64,000 nt of DNA from Candidatus Omnitrophota bacterium (GCA_029261035.1 JAJDCD010000010.1:62001-126000); one strand, 5' to 3'; shown: positions 39,701 through 54,700, numbered from the stretch's first letter. Notes: generated from the letters alone by a model not told the origin. Numbers and translations are program-made.

Positions 39701-42700
39701 AAACCACTTGTTTAAAACGACTCGAATCTGTAGTAATTTGACCTTCTACAAGTTGCCCCCCAACAAGCAAGGTTCCGCCTGCATAAGTAATCGTTGTACT
39801 AAACCCTCTCTTCTGAGAAGAATCTACTAAGAAACGTTTGCTAAGCAAGTTTCCTTTTGCGTCAAAAAGCGAGGTGTTTCCTAACACGTCTGTTTTTTTG
39901 GTTGCCAGAGACTTTCCTAAGTCGCTGTAGTAAAGGGTGGTCGTTGTACCAAAAGGACCAATAAGTCCTCGGTCATTTCTATCTCGATTACGTGTTGAAC
40001 GAAAACGAGTGGTTAATAAATTGTCTTTTTCCCTTTTATTTCTTTTATCTATACTAAAATTAAAAGAACCTGAATCTTCTTTTTTCTTGATATTAAACCG
40101 TTCTTCTAAAATCTGATCTCGTTCTCTTGATCTCTTACCTGTAACACGATCAATCACCGTGTAAACACGATCAACGAAACGAGACAAAACGGTACCCTCT
40201 TGATCTCTTGTGAATTCTGTAGAGGTTCCATTTGCCTCAACCACTTTGGAAGGAAGTTGCTTGAGCTGATCTAAAAGACTGTTGTATTCCACAACACGTC
40301 CTTGTCTTGTAAGTAAATTGTGCATTTCTTCTGCTTGCTGCCATAACGCATCATCAGGATTGGAATTCTGTTTCGCATTGTCATAAATACCCGAAGCGGT
40401 AGCGACATCCAAAATAAATCGGTGAACTGCTTCAAAAGGAATATCAAAATTTTCATCCGGAAAAGCTCCACCCGCATATTGATTTGCCTTCGACCAACGC
40501 TCCCATTCAGCATAAATATAACTATTCTCTGCTTGAATAGTCGAATTCTGATTTGTCACTTGCGTATTTACGAGACGGGAATTATTAAAAGATAGTGACC
40601 AGTTCTGAACGTTCGTTTTTCGATTTTTCTCTAAGTTTTCATTAAGAACTCTCACACCATCAATTAGTCCGTTATCAAGGCGTTTGGTATGCCTAACATT
40701 AACAATATTATTGTAGTAATTGTCGTAAGAACGATATACAGGAACATCCACATCCGTCAGATTTCCAGCATCATCGGCTTCTTTCACTGAAATACATTTA
40801 ATTCCTGGAAACGCTGTTTCCACACAAGACTTATCTCCCGTCTGAGGATCATATTGAGCCCGACCTCCAATCATTGGTTCAATATACCGTGCCAATTCAG
40901 CTAGACCCCATGCTTCATATTTCATGAAACGATCTTTTTGATTAATAGAAGTCGCAGATTCATAAAACAAGGTTTCAATATTACTAATTTCACCTGTTGG
41001 ATAAGCTGAAGCATCGACCGTTTGCTTCTCTATTTGATTCCCATTCGCATCTCTCGTCCACTCACGCACATAAAATTGAGTCACATTATCTTGTTGATTC
41101 CAGTGTTGTGTGAATTGAGGATAAGATTGAAATTTTCCGTAATGATGACGATGAGAAAACTGAATCTTTCCATCGGCTGGATAAAGCGTTGGCACGATAT
41201 AAGCGCCTAAACCCGCAACAGAGTTAATATAAGCTGTTGCCTGAGGCTGCCAAGTTGCCTGCGCGGCATTAAGGTGTGTCGTATAAGAAGTCACATAGGC
41301 TACAGCCGCATCTTTTACTTTTTGAATAGCCCCTTTATTAGTTCCATCTCCAATAAAATGTTTAACAACTTTATCAACTTCACTTCTCTCTTTCGTATAC
41401 ATATCGGTATACACATTTTTCATCTCGTTGATATGTGTTGTATAACCATTATTAATTAAGTCTGTTCTAGAAGCTTCATCAATATTTTTCTTTTGAGTGA
41501 AAAGAGCCTCTAAACCTGCATTAAAATCCTCTTCAGCACCTTCTCTTCCATCTTTATAATCTTGAACAGCCGTATCGAATTCCAACTTTGCACTTTCTTG
41601 CTCGACACGTAAGGCATCCTTTGCTGCATTAATATTATTCACATAAGTTTGATGTGCTGATGACCATAGAGAAGACGCATTAGCCATTTCAGAATCATGG
41701 GTTTGCTTTGCCGCTGTAATCGAACTTTGATACGTTGTCATTGATTGGGACAGTTGAGCCATTAACGCACTCGAATCTTGATTACCAATATAAGCAATAA
41801 CCGCTAAACGTAAATTGTTTAAGTAGCCATCTTTTGCTGATTTCACCGATTGCTTATACGTATCCGTAGATTGAGTCCATGCATTACGTACGTTGGTTTC
41901 TGCAGCATCAAGAGCCACTAAAGCAGAGCCTTTAATTTGATTCTGTTCAAGCGCTGAAGGCGTTTGTCCTCCTGCTTGAATTTGCCGTGCCAAATCAGCA
42001 TCTCCAGCAATTTGATAGAAATCTTGAACAGCTGAATCGCTCGCATTTTGAAAAACGTTGAAAGCCGATTCATAAGGAGCTTCCAAACCAGCTAAATCAT
42101 TTTCGTATTGTTGCAGCAATTGTGTAATTTCATCATCTTCTTCAAAATTAGCGGTCGAATGACGGTTGAGGAAATCACCAAAAACCGCATTCTGCCAGGT
42201 TTGCTTAGAATCATCTGCTGCTTGTGGAGTAAAAGCCCAAAAAGCAAGTTGAGGGCCTTCATCCGCATAAATTTCTCTCCACGATCTTTCATCTCGTTGA
42301 TCCGCTGGAAGCCCTGGGTTTATAATTTGATTGAACTGTTCTCTATTTTGGGCCGACAATTTTGCACTATTAATAATGGAATCAACGCCTCCTCCAGAAC
42401 GTTCTGTGCCATTGGCTCCAAGTGCATTGTAAATAATCTCAAAATACATTGAGGAGTTGGCATTCTCAATCCCTGTTTTTCCTAAAGTAGTCGCGCGTGC
42501 TGTTCCTTCAGGTGTGGTTCCGGTTCGGAACACATTCCATGCATTCTGAGAATTTCCATCCGCAAAAATACCTGCTTCATAAAAAGAAGTTAAATAAGTC
42601 TGAAGCGCTGCGTCCATATTAGTCTCAAATGAATTAGCAACGGTGTTAAAACTAGTTTCAAAACCAGCATTTAAAGCACTCAACTGAGCGGCTCCTGAAG

Positions 42701-45700
42701 CATTCCCCCAAGCATCTAAACCATAAATATTTTGAGGCCCATAATCAAAACGTGCATTTAAATAATTATTACCTGTAACCTGATTGTAATTATTGTTCGC
42801 ATCATAAAAGCCATAATTTGTAGTCGGCTCACGAAACATAGATTGCATTGTAAGATCAATTGCATTTGGATCCATTTGATAGAAAGGAGGTCCATCTTGA
42901 CTATTCCAAACACTATTAAACATATCCATATTCCATTCATGAAGCGTGGTTAAAAATTGATACTCACTGAGCCTTTGATTACTCGTGTAATTGTTAAGAA
43001 AGAAATCAAGTCGGCCTGCATTCCCTTCAAGAACCCCTCTAAATTCATCGGAAGCACGATCCAGTTGTTGTGTATACCTAAGGTATTCGCCTAATATTGC
43101 TGGACCTTCTATATCTGTCAGCTGATTTTGAGGAAAAGAGTCTCCCCAGTAAAAATCTCCTCTTAAACGAAAAGGCTCTCCTAAATCACTCACCCAACTT
43201 TCTACATTCTCTTGGGTTTGTCTCATATAATCCGTTACAGAATCATTAACAGCTCTTTTGTACCCCGCCATAGCTGTATTTAACTTTTCATCAGCACCAC
43301 CAATAACAGCTTCACGTAAATTAATTAAGTTCTCAACATCATCTGCATAAGTTTTTAATGTTTGAGACCATCCGCTTTCTAAAGCTTGTAAATTATTTTG
43401 ATAAGTGGCATTTGCTTGAATAATTGCAGCATCTCGTGCTTGGTCTGCTGCAAGACGTGCTGTTTGATTTTGTTGACGCGCTCCTTCAGGATTAAAAGTC
43501 ACCACAGCTGCTTCCACCCCTGTTTTAAAAGCAAGTAAATCAGCCGTTAATTGAGTTACATTTTGAGTACTTGAAGTCAACGTGCGATTTTGAATGCTGT
43601 CGTACTGATCTAAATAAAGTTGAATGCGATTGTCTATATAAACTTGTCGGTTTGTTGAGTACCCCGTAATGGTTGTCACATCATCTCCCATAGCAATGAG
43701 AAGAGACTCAATCTGATCGTAATAAAGACTCAAGGAAACCTGCATTGTTTGATCCGCCGCTTGAACAGAAAGTGCGTAACCATTTTCCGCTTGCACAAGC
43801 GCCTGTTCTCGAGTTTGCTCTTCTTGAGATTTTGAATTTAGATAGGTTTCTCTGGCAATATTTAAAGCATCTTCAAGAGCAAGACGTTGTGATGTATAGG
43901 CCGTTCCTGCATTCGTTCTTTCATTGGTCATTATATTTAAAGCTTCTTGCAATAATTTGGCAGCAGAATCTGTATTCTTACTCGAATCATTAGGAAAGTC
44001 AGGGTTAGGAAATTCTGCATTTGGATTTCGGATATCATTCCATTCATCATCCAAGATACCTGTAAATGTATCGTATCGCGCACCGATTTCGGCAATATGA
44101 GGATCTCCCATTTGCGCTAAGGCAATACTCCAACCCGCTAAGGCTTCTTCAAATAAATTATCCGTGTAAAAATCCACATCCGACATCGTACTGCTTGGAT
44201 CTGAAAGAAGCGCATAAGCACTAGGATCAAATGGTGTTGTGCTATGAACCGCATCAATCGCTTTTTGCATTTCTGTAAAAAGATCCGTGATTCTGTCATC
44301 AAAATCAGTGTCTCTAGAACTATTAAACAAATAGGTGTCTGTCATCATTTGCAGTTGATTGATCGACTCTAAAATAGTTTCATCAAAATTATCCCACACA
44401 TTATCAATCATTGTTTGAGCCGCTGTTTCATACTGATCTTGATACTGATTTTGCAAAACCAATTGATCCAAAGCATAATCTTTCCCTGCATTTCTTAAAC
44501 TAACACTTGGCGCAGAGGTTCCGTTAAAAATATTTTCTGCTTGGTTCTTGGCTTGAGTTGCTTTTGGGTCCGGAATAAAATCATAAGGATTAACTGCAAA
44601 TCCTCCAGACATATTTCTAGGGCGGGTATATGCATTCTCAGCATTATCTCTCACATGTTCCGCAAGAGCTACTAAACTGGACCACGCAATCGATTTGTCC
44701 AAGTTTCCAGCAGAAATATATCCATTCAATCGAGCAATAAAATCATTAATGGTAATTGGGCCAGAATCGTCCCAACCCACAATGTCTTGACTAGGCTTAA
44801 AGCTAGATGGGTAAATTTCATATTGAGTTTGTCTACCTACAATCCACGTAAAGCCCAGGTAGTCTCCATCATTATTGTAAATGGGGTTATAAATAAAATC
44901 AGTATCAAAAGTAATATTTCCAATCGATGTAAGCGAAGAAGACAAACTATTGTAGAGTAAATCTAAATTTTGTTTGTACTCTGCTTCATTCGCAACAGTT
45001 GCATTTTCATAATTATTTACGAAATTAGTAAACTGCTGAAGATTAGTAGCGTAATCTGTTGCAAACGTATTATCCTGAATAAATTGAATGTCCGCTTCTT
45101 TGACCTTCTCTTGATCCGCTGCGGTTAAGTCATCCGTATAAAAGGAAGAATCGCTTGCAAGTGGGTTATTAGCAATCAGTTGCTCCGCAAACTCCTCTGA
45201 CGCTTTCTTGAAAAGTTGCGCAATATCAAATCGGGATTCATAAACTGCCTTAGCATATTCATACTCTTCACGCGACTGAATAAAGAAACGTAAATCCTCT
45301 TCATTACGAGTCGTTGCCGTTAAATAACGCGTTTTATCTTGAGTGTACTTATCTCTTGCTAAAGTCAATTGAGTTTCTGCATCATTGAGCTTTGCCAAGA
45401 TACCACCCGTCTGATTTGGATCGGCCCCTTGATAAAGCGCATTCATATAATCTTTCCAAGCCAATGCTACTTGGTTATTTCTATTTCTCGCCGCTTGAAG
45501 TTCGGCATCTGTTAAACTGGAATCCTCAGAAACAAAGTAATAAAGATCGAACCACTGATTAGCCGCATAAGGATCATAATCAGAAAAAGTCGGACGTATT
45601 GGATCTCCATTCGCATCTACCTGAGGAAAACTTCCTGGAAATACATCTACAGGTTTGTACTCTCTAGAGGTTTGAGCAATATTCATCCAAATTCCAAACC

Positions 45701-48700
45701 GATCAAGCTCCTTATTGATTTCTCCTTTATACTCTCCTGTATTTGTATTTAATTCCCAATCAAATACTTTTTTAGCTAACGCTTGTTTTTTTAATGCCCC
45801 TACAATCGCAGATAGAAAAGTGCTCTTAGATTCTTGAGACATCACTAAAGGTGGAACCGTGGTCTGAGCAAAAAAGGCCTGAATTTGTGTGATTTCGTCC
45901 GTCACTTTGGTTAACTCATTTCCTGTCAACCAATCGGGAATATAATTAGAAGGATCTCCTCCACCCGCAAGTACACCATAGTAAGCCTGAATACGAGTCA
46001 TAATATCTTCCGTAGAAATACCGTCCAAAGAATTTACAAATGCTGTAGGAGGATAACTCAATATATCTCCCTGTGCCGGAGTTGTTGTGATCGCTCCCGT
46101 CAAAGAAATTGCATATCGAGGTAAGTTGTTAATGTCTGAAACATCAAAGTCTTCCAAGATCCACTTCGTTGGGTCTAAGACATCAATATTGTCGATAACG
46201 GCGGAATCGTAAAGAGCGTACTCTGCAGATTCTCTTGTGATGAGTTTAAATGTTCCGTCAGGAAAAATTGCTTTAACCGCAATTGGGTTTAGATCCCCTG
46301 TCTTAAAGTACCAAATCTCTCCTAATTGCCCATTTGGATTCGTCCAAACTTTTCTCTTATTCGGATTAATCGTTTGTCCCGCAATATCAAACTGAATGTT
46401 ATCCGAAGCAGGAACATTTTCTTCAATAAAGCTCCACCCTTGTTTTCTAAGTGCAGAAGCTCGGCCTTGAAAACCTAACCGTTCTCCATTGGGGCCAAAG
46501 AAAAATTCATTTTCTTGGTCTCGTTGAATCGTAAGAACAATATTTCCATCCGCATCGGTTTCATATTCATAATCCACAACACGAGGAGACTGAGCTCCCG
46601 TCTGCGATGTAATTTGAGAAGGCCTTTCATTCTCATCATAAGTAATATTTGTAACCGATTGAGTTCCATTCACTACGGCAGTATCCACACTACTAATCAA
46701 TTTTCCATCCGCATCTTTCACATAAGTAAGTGTATGTTGTTCCGTACCAATCACATTTCCTTGAGCATCTAACTCTTCTGTTGTGTAATAAGTTAAATCT
46801 CCATCAATATCATATTCCCAATGTCCTCGCATACGAATTGGAGGTTGGCTTTGATCAAACTGATTTCGATCAACCAGAATTTCACCATCCACGATGGTTT
46901 TAACCAATGCTCCTGTATTTGGATCATATTCATAGGTATAATCTGAAGCAGTACCGTCATTACGTTCTGCTAGCACCAATCTTCCAGCAGAATCAAAATA
47001 AGATTTATCCCCTACCGTACTATCCTCCGGATCATTAAAGTCATCCCGAGTAATTTCAGCAACACTTAGGGTAACTTCTCCATTAATATCCCGAATATAA
47101 GTCCAAGTCGTATCAATACCCAAGCTGTTCGTATCCACCAACAACTCATTGTCCGTATTGAATTGCGCAAAACTGACATTACCCACTTGAGCTGGATTGT
47201 CTGAAGCTACGATTGTGGTCATTCTTCCTGTCGCATTTCCTAACCCATCGAAGAAATATTTGTATTCAAATCGATTGCCTCTATCATCACTAAATGCCGT
47301 TAAGTCGCTATTTCCATCAAACTCACGAATAATGACTCTACCGTCAGGACGTGTCTCTGTTGATTTTTTAATAAGTCCATTCGTATACTTTTCGTAAACA
47401 AATTGACTACTTCCTTGAAAGCCAGGTTGTGTAAAATCTTGGAACGAAGTGACATCTCCTGCATTGACATCAAAAGTACGACGCACACTTGGTGTTCCTG
47501 ATACCACAATACCATTAGCTCCTTGAGATTGAGACGTTCGCATCCAACCTGTTGCGGAAAACAAAGCTGTGTCAACAGTGTTCACCGCTTGTTGCATTTC
47601 GTCTACAAGAGCTTGTGCCGAATCCAACTCTACTTGAGACACCCCTGAAGTTAAATTAATATCCGCCATAATATCTTTGGCTTTTTGTAAATTTTGTTGA
47701 AGACGGGTTAACTTTAGAGACGCCAAGAAATACTGTTCTCTATTAATCTCATCTTGAGATATAACAAGAAGCACATTAGAAGCATCTCGATAACCCATTA
47801 ATTCTTGTGTTAACTCCTGAGTCGTTGGCTGTGTTAGAGCTCCTGAAAGAGCCAGCACGTTATCTTCTACACTGATAATTTGAGAAAGAATATTAGTCAC
47901 AACAAGATCAGCAGCATCTATCACAGATTGATCTGCGGCTAAATTTTTAAGTCCCAAAGAAGCAATCTCCGCATTATCCAACGCGGCTTCTAATTGGCTG
48001 AGCAATTTTTTAGCTTCCCTTTTGTCTTGGTTTTGAATCTCTGTGTTAATAGATACAACTAATGCAGTTGCATCCTGAGAAGCGGTTGTAGACAAAGATG
48101 CAAGCTGGGTTTCGGTTGCGGCATCTGCAGCTTGGAGCCCATCAATAATAGGTTGAGCTTGAAGAAGTGTTAAATTAATTTGATTCACAACTGCTTGAGC
48201 CGCATCTTTTTGAGCTTGTGTTGCATAGGTGTTTACCTGAAGATTAGCCAAAGAAGTTTGCGCATTAGTTTTCAGCACTTGCAAATTGTTATAAGCACTC
48301 AGAACTTTATTTATTTCTCCCGACTGAATTCCGTCATTTAAAGCTTGGGTTACATTAGCTGTTGTAACGACATACTCGTTCGAAGCTGTATTTCTTCCTT
48401 GAGTATCTTTTTCGTAAGTAAATAAAATTAAAGAAGCGATTCCATTTATAGGGCTGAGGTTAGAGACTAGAATCACATCCCCATTACCGCTAGGATCAAA
48501 TTCTGTAGTGGTCACATTTCCATTTTTATCTACTTCTGTAATTCGGAAGTTGTAACCTCGATTATCTTTATCATAAGTAAACGAGCTTACACCCCCATCC
48601 ACATCGGTACGACGAATTAAATCATTTTGAGAGTTATACAGTAAAGCAGACTGATCTCCATTTGGAGCTGTCTCAATAACTTCGAGCCCCCCATCTGCAA

Positions 48701-51700
48701 GAGGGGTATAACTGAACAGTGTCGCAGCAGATGTTCCCTCCTGAACATTAACCAAAGTTCGAGATAATAAAAATCCTGTGACAGGATCTAAAACTTCGAC
48801 AATTTGGTTTCCTAAATCATCCGTTCTAACAGAACCTACAACATCCCCGTTAACATCTCGAGTGGTTGTAATATTCGATGTTTGAGACGAGCCTTGAGAT
48901 GTATTCTCGGAAACAATTGAAAGGTTGTCTTGTGTATCTGGATCGACATTACGGATAGTTCTATTACCAAAACTATCTGTTTCTATAATTTGAGTAATCT
49001 GATTATCATCATTTTTTTGATATTCAAACGTAGTTTCACTTGCTGACCCTTGAAGAACATTCTCAATACGAACCTTTAATGTAAGGCCGCTATCTAAATC
49101 AATTTCCCGAACACTTCGATTCCCATCTGGTTGTGTTTCGTAAACAATCTGCACATTTCGATCTAAATCAAAATAATATTCAAAAGTGCTCACACGACCA
49201 AAGCTATCCATAAAACGCTGAACCTGGCCATCTTGATCAAACTGAGTATTTAAAATCAATTGATCCGCATTGTTTTCGAAGCTAAACTCATTATCCCCTT
49301 CTAAATTCTTTAAATACTCGAACGTACGCGTCTGACCGAAACGATCTGTCGTTTGGGTGACATTCCCATCCACATCTGTAATCGTAATGGATTCAACAGC
49401 GGCAGTTCCAATATCTGCCTGTGTTACAAACCCATTCACATCTGTCTGGAAATTAAATCCTGTTGCTTGATTTTGAGATCGCGTTGTAGTGGTCTGTTCA
49501 TTTCCACCTTGAGCATTCTTTACATAATCAAAAAAGGTAATAGATCCATCTGTAACACCTTGAATCACTCGGACATTTCCTTCAGAATCATAAAAATAGT
49601 CGTTCCGAAGCGTTGAAGTTACATTGCCTTGAGTATCTTTCGTAAATGGAATAGTGACATAGTCCACCACATCTCTAAACTCATCCTCAAATTTCATGCG
49701 TTTATAATATGTTTTAACACCCGTAGATAAATTCTCTGTCAAAGCTAAACGAGAGAAGCCTTGAGAATCATCATAGGTATAATTAATACGCACGCCATTC
49801 CCATCAATTACGTGATCCACGATATCCTGGCCAAAAGAATCTTCGCGATAAAAAATAGTAGATCCATCACTATTTTCAATACGTTGCAATCGGTCTTCAG
49901 AATCATAACGATAATTAGATATCGCAGCCACATTATTGTTAGAATCAAAATTCGTTACTCGAGCCACTCTTTCCTCACCTTCATCGCCCGTATACTGCGT
50001 AATGCTGACCTGTCCTCTATTATTCACTAAGATATAATCTAGATCTGCATCAGGATCATCTCCGTCCAAATCAAGAGAAAGATCATCTCCCGCTTCATCC
50101 CCATAGTGATACGTTGTTGTTCCAATCACATCTGGATTCGAGTCCGCATCGGGTCCATCTGGAGCAAAGTTCGTAATCGAGTTAATTCGCTCATCTCCAC
50201 GAATACCTTCGTAATCTACAAGGGTGTAAACAAAGCTCGAAGAACCTCGAGTAATAGTCGTAAAATCCAAAGCACCATTATCATAATTAAAGGTGGTTGT
50301 ACTTCTTACTTCCGGAGGACCTGCAGGTTCATAATCAATAGCTTGCGAAGGTTGTCCATCCTCATTAAAAGTGGTTAAGTTCCGTAGCTTATCTTTAAAT
50401 GCTTGAACACTGTTTAAATTAGAATGCGTATTCGTGTTAAACACAGGAAGTTGAAGTCCTATTGAGTTTCCATCTTGATCCAAGACAGAAAAAGTTCTCG
50501 TTTCAAGAACATCCCCATCGGTGTCTGTAGTTATTTCTTGAATACTACTAATTTCCCCATCCTTATTAATCGTAATCGTTCCTTCAGGACTGCCGTTAGC
50601 GTCAAAAAAAGTTCGGCTTGTTTGTCTTCCTTGAAAACCAGCGACACTTGCCAAGTTATTTTGAGTATTACCATTAAAAGCTGGAAGCTGATTCCCTGAT
50701 TGGTTAGGATCTTGATCTGCAATATCAAAATTATCACTTTGTTCAATATTTCCATCGGCATCCAAAATAAAAGCGGTTAAGCTGCTAATATTGTTATCCG
50801 TATCAATTCCTATACTTCCCTCAGGATTTCCATCAGAATCAAAAAATGTTCTTCCAGTTTGACGTCCTCTTAAAGAATCCACACTCGCCAATGTCATATG
50901 AGTCACAGCGTCAAATACTGGCAATTGGTCTCCTGGCTGAGCGGCATCTTGGTCCGCGATTTCAAAACTATCACTACTTTCGATATCTCCTTCTGGAGTT
51001 AAATTAAACAAAGTCAATCCAGAGATATTGCCATCCGTATCAATCGCAACACTTACTTCAGGGTTTCCATCGGCATTAAAAATAGTACGTCCTCGTTGCC
51101 TACCCTGAAATCCTGTTACAGCTGCAATCGTATTATGATTAGCGGCATCAAACAAAGGAAGCTGAGTTCCTGCTTGATTTACATCTTGATCCGCAATTTC
51201 AAAACTGTCACTCAATTGAATGTTGCCATCCCCATCTAAAGTAAAAAGCGTCAAAGAGCTAATGTTGCCACTTTCGTCAATAGCAACACTTCCAAGAGGA
51301 TTGCCGTCGGCATTAAAGAAAGTACGACTGGTTGGATTACCTTGAAAAGCAATAACGCTCGCAAAGTCTGTTTGAGTTGATGCATTAAAAACTGGAAGTT
51401 GCGTTCCTGCTTGATTTACATCTTGATCTTGAATATCAAAAGAGTCACTTAATTGAATGTCGCCGTCGGCATTCAAAGTAAATACGGTAAGACTGCTAAT
51501 CTCACCATTATCATTAATGTTAATACTGCCTTCAGGATTTCCATCGGCATTGAAATAGGTTCGGCTATTTTGATTTCCTTGAAAAGCCGCAACGTTAGCT
51601 AAACCCACATGAGTCGTTGCATCAAAGAGTGGCAACTGCGTCCCAAGTTGATTTGGATCCTGATCCAAGATGTCATAATTATCTGTAATCTGAACAGTTC

Positions 51701-54700
51701 CTTCCGCATCCGTCGTAAACAACGTTAAACTGCTAATTTCCCCATCCGAATTAATGGCAATACTTGCTTCAGGATTTCCATCGGCATCGAAGAAGGTTCG
51801 GCTTTCTCTCTTGTCTTTGAGCGCGTCCACGCTCAATAATGTGATATGCGTTAAACTATTGAAATCTAAAAGAGGTTCCTTCATAGAATAAGCATCTACG
51901 TACTCAATGTCGCCGTCGGGATTTGTAGAAAATAAACTAAAAGCACTAATTTTTCCATTTTCATCAATAGTAATACTGCCTTCAGGATTTCCATCGGCAT
52001 CAAAGTAAGTTCTGTTTTCTAAACGATCTTTTAAAGAGTCTATACTCACGAAAGAAGAATGTGTGTTTTCATTAAAATCCGTTAATGGCTCTGTAACAGA
52101 GTAAGCATCCACAAAAAGAATGTCTCCATCTGCATTTGTCGTAAACTCACTAATCGCACTGATTTTTCCATCTTCATCAATGGCGGCACTGCCTTCAGGA
52201 TTTCCGTCTGCATCGAAAAAGGTTCGAGTCTCTCTTCGGTCTGTGAGTCCCGTAACCGTCGTTAATGCTGTATGAATACCAGCGTCAAAATCCGTCAAAG
52301 GTTCTGTAACAGAATAAGCGTCAATGTATAAAACATTTCCATTAGCATCTGTTGTAAATAAACTCACACCACTAATTTTTCCATCCTTATTAATGGTAGT
52401 ACTCCCTTCAGGATTTCCGTCCACGTCAAAGAAGGTTCGAGTCTCTCTTCGATCTTTCAAACCATTCACACTTGCTGAAGAATTATGAACATTGGCATCA
52501 AAAGCCGTTAAAGGCTCTGCTGCTGAATAAGCGTCTACATAAAGAATGTCGCCATTAGAATTTGTTGTAAACTCGCTAATTCCACTAATGTTTCCATCTG
52601 TATCAATAGTGATGCTTCCTTCAGGGTTTCCATCGACATCAAAGAATGTTCGGTTTGTTTGGAGATCTTTTAAGCCTGTGACACTCGTCAAACTATTATG
52701 TGTTAAATCTACAAAGTCCGTCATTGGCTCTGTTGTAGAGAAAGCATCCACAAGAACAACATTGCCATCGTTGTCGGTAGCAAATTCACTGATCTGAGAA
52801 ATTTTTCCATCTTCATCAATCGTGATACTTCCTGATGGATTTCCATCTACATCAAAGAATGTTCGGCTTTCTCTGTTTCCCTTTAAAGCATCAACACTCG
52901 CTGAAGAATTATGAACATTGGCGTTATAATCCGTAAGAGGCTCAAGCGCTGCAAAACCATCGACAAAAAGAATATTCCCGTCTCCATCAGTGGTAAATTC
53001 ACTGATCGCACTAATTTTTCCATTCTCATCAATGGTGATACTTCCAACAGGGTTTCCATCACTGTCAAAAAAGGTTCGGCCTTCCTGTTGCCCCTTTAAG
53101 CCCGTAACGCTCGCCAAACTGCTATGAGTCGTTTCATTAAAATCAATTAAAGGTTCGGTTGCTGAAAAATTATCCACAAAGAGAATGTTTCCATCACTAT
53201 CCGTAGCAAATTCACTAATCGCACTAATTTTTCCATTCTCATCAATGGTAATACTTCCAACAGGGTTTCCATCGGAATCAAAAAAAGTTCTCCCTTCAAC
53301 AGCCCCCTTCAACACAGCAACACTTGCTGAAGAAACATGAACAGCTCCATCAAAATCCGTAAGAGGTTCAACCGCAGCATAATTATCTAAGAATAAAACA
53401 GTTCCATCATTGTCAGTTGTAAACTCACTAACACCACTAATCTTTCCATCTTCATCGATCGTAACACTGCCCTCAGGGTTTCCTTGCAAATTAAAGAAAG
53501 TTCGGCTTTCCAATCGATCTTTCAGAGCATTCACACTCGCAATGGAAGTATGTGTTCCGCTGACAAAGTCTTGAAAAGGTTCAAGTGCTGAAAAACCATC
53601 AACATAAAGAACGTTTCCATCACTATCTGTAGTGAACTCACTGATATTCGTTATCTTGCCATTTTTATCAATTGAAATACTGCCAGAAGGATTTCCGTCA
53701 CTATCAAAAAAGGTTCGATTTTCTTGAGCATCTTTCAATGCGGTAACACTGGCTAAATCGGTATGCACAAGTGTGTCGAAATCCACAAAAGGTTCTGTTG
53801 CTGAAAAACTATCCACATACGAAATATTACCGTCGCTGTCGACCGTAAATTCACTAACGTTTGTAATCTTACCGCTTGCATCGATGACAATACTTCCAGA
53901 AGGGTTGCCGTCCCCATCAAAAAATGTTCGGCTTTCTTGTCGGTCTTTTAAACTTGTTACTGCCGACAATGCATTATGCACATTGGCATCAAAATCGGTT
54001 AAAGGTTCTGTTACTGAAAAGCTATCCACATAAAGAACATTTCCGTCACTATCCGTAGCAAACTCACTCACACCACTCATCTTGCCATTCTCATCAATAG
54101 AGACACTTCCGACTGGGTTGCCGTCACTATTAAAGAATGTTCTCGTTTCTCTATCCCCCTTCAAACCAGCCACATTTGCTAATGAATTATGTAGATTGGC
54201 ATCAAAAGTCGTTAAGGGCTCAACAGCTTGAAATCCATCGACAAAAAGAATGTTTCCATCACTATCTGTAGTAAATTCACTAAGACCACTGATCTCACCG
54301 TTCTCGTCAATCGTGATACTTCCTGATGGGTTGCCGTCCGCATCAAAAAAGGTTCGGCTTTCTTGTCGGTCTTTTAAAAGTGTTACTGCAGATAAAGCAT
54401 TGTGAACATTAGAGTCAAAATCCGTTAAAGGTTCAATAACAGAGAAGCTATCCACTAAGAGCACATCCCCATCACTATCCGTAGTAAATTCGCTCACACT
54501 ACTGATTTTTCCATTCTCATCAACTGCAATACTACCTACCGGGTTACCGTCAGCGTCGAAAAAGGTTCTACTTGTTTGAGCCTCTTTTAAAGCCATAACA
54601 CTATTTAAATCGGTATGAACGGCAGAATCAAATGCAATTAAAGGTTCCATCACTGAGAAACTATCAACGTAAAGAACATTCCCATCGGCATCCGTCATAA

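Noticed and set aside
46465-47559. A canonical RHS core end followed by a short toxin
   Set aside because: The PxDPxGL core-end motif is absent and more than 13,000 residues follow in the same frame.
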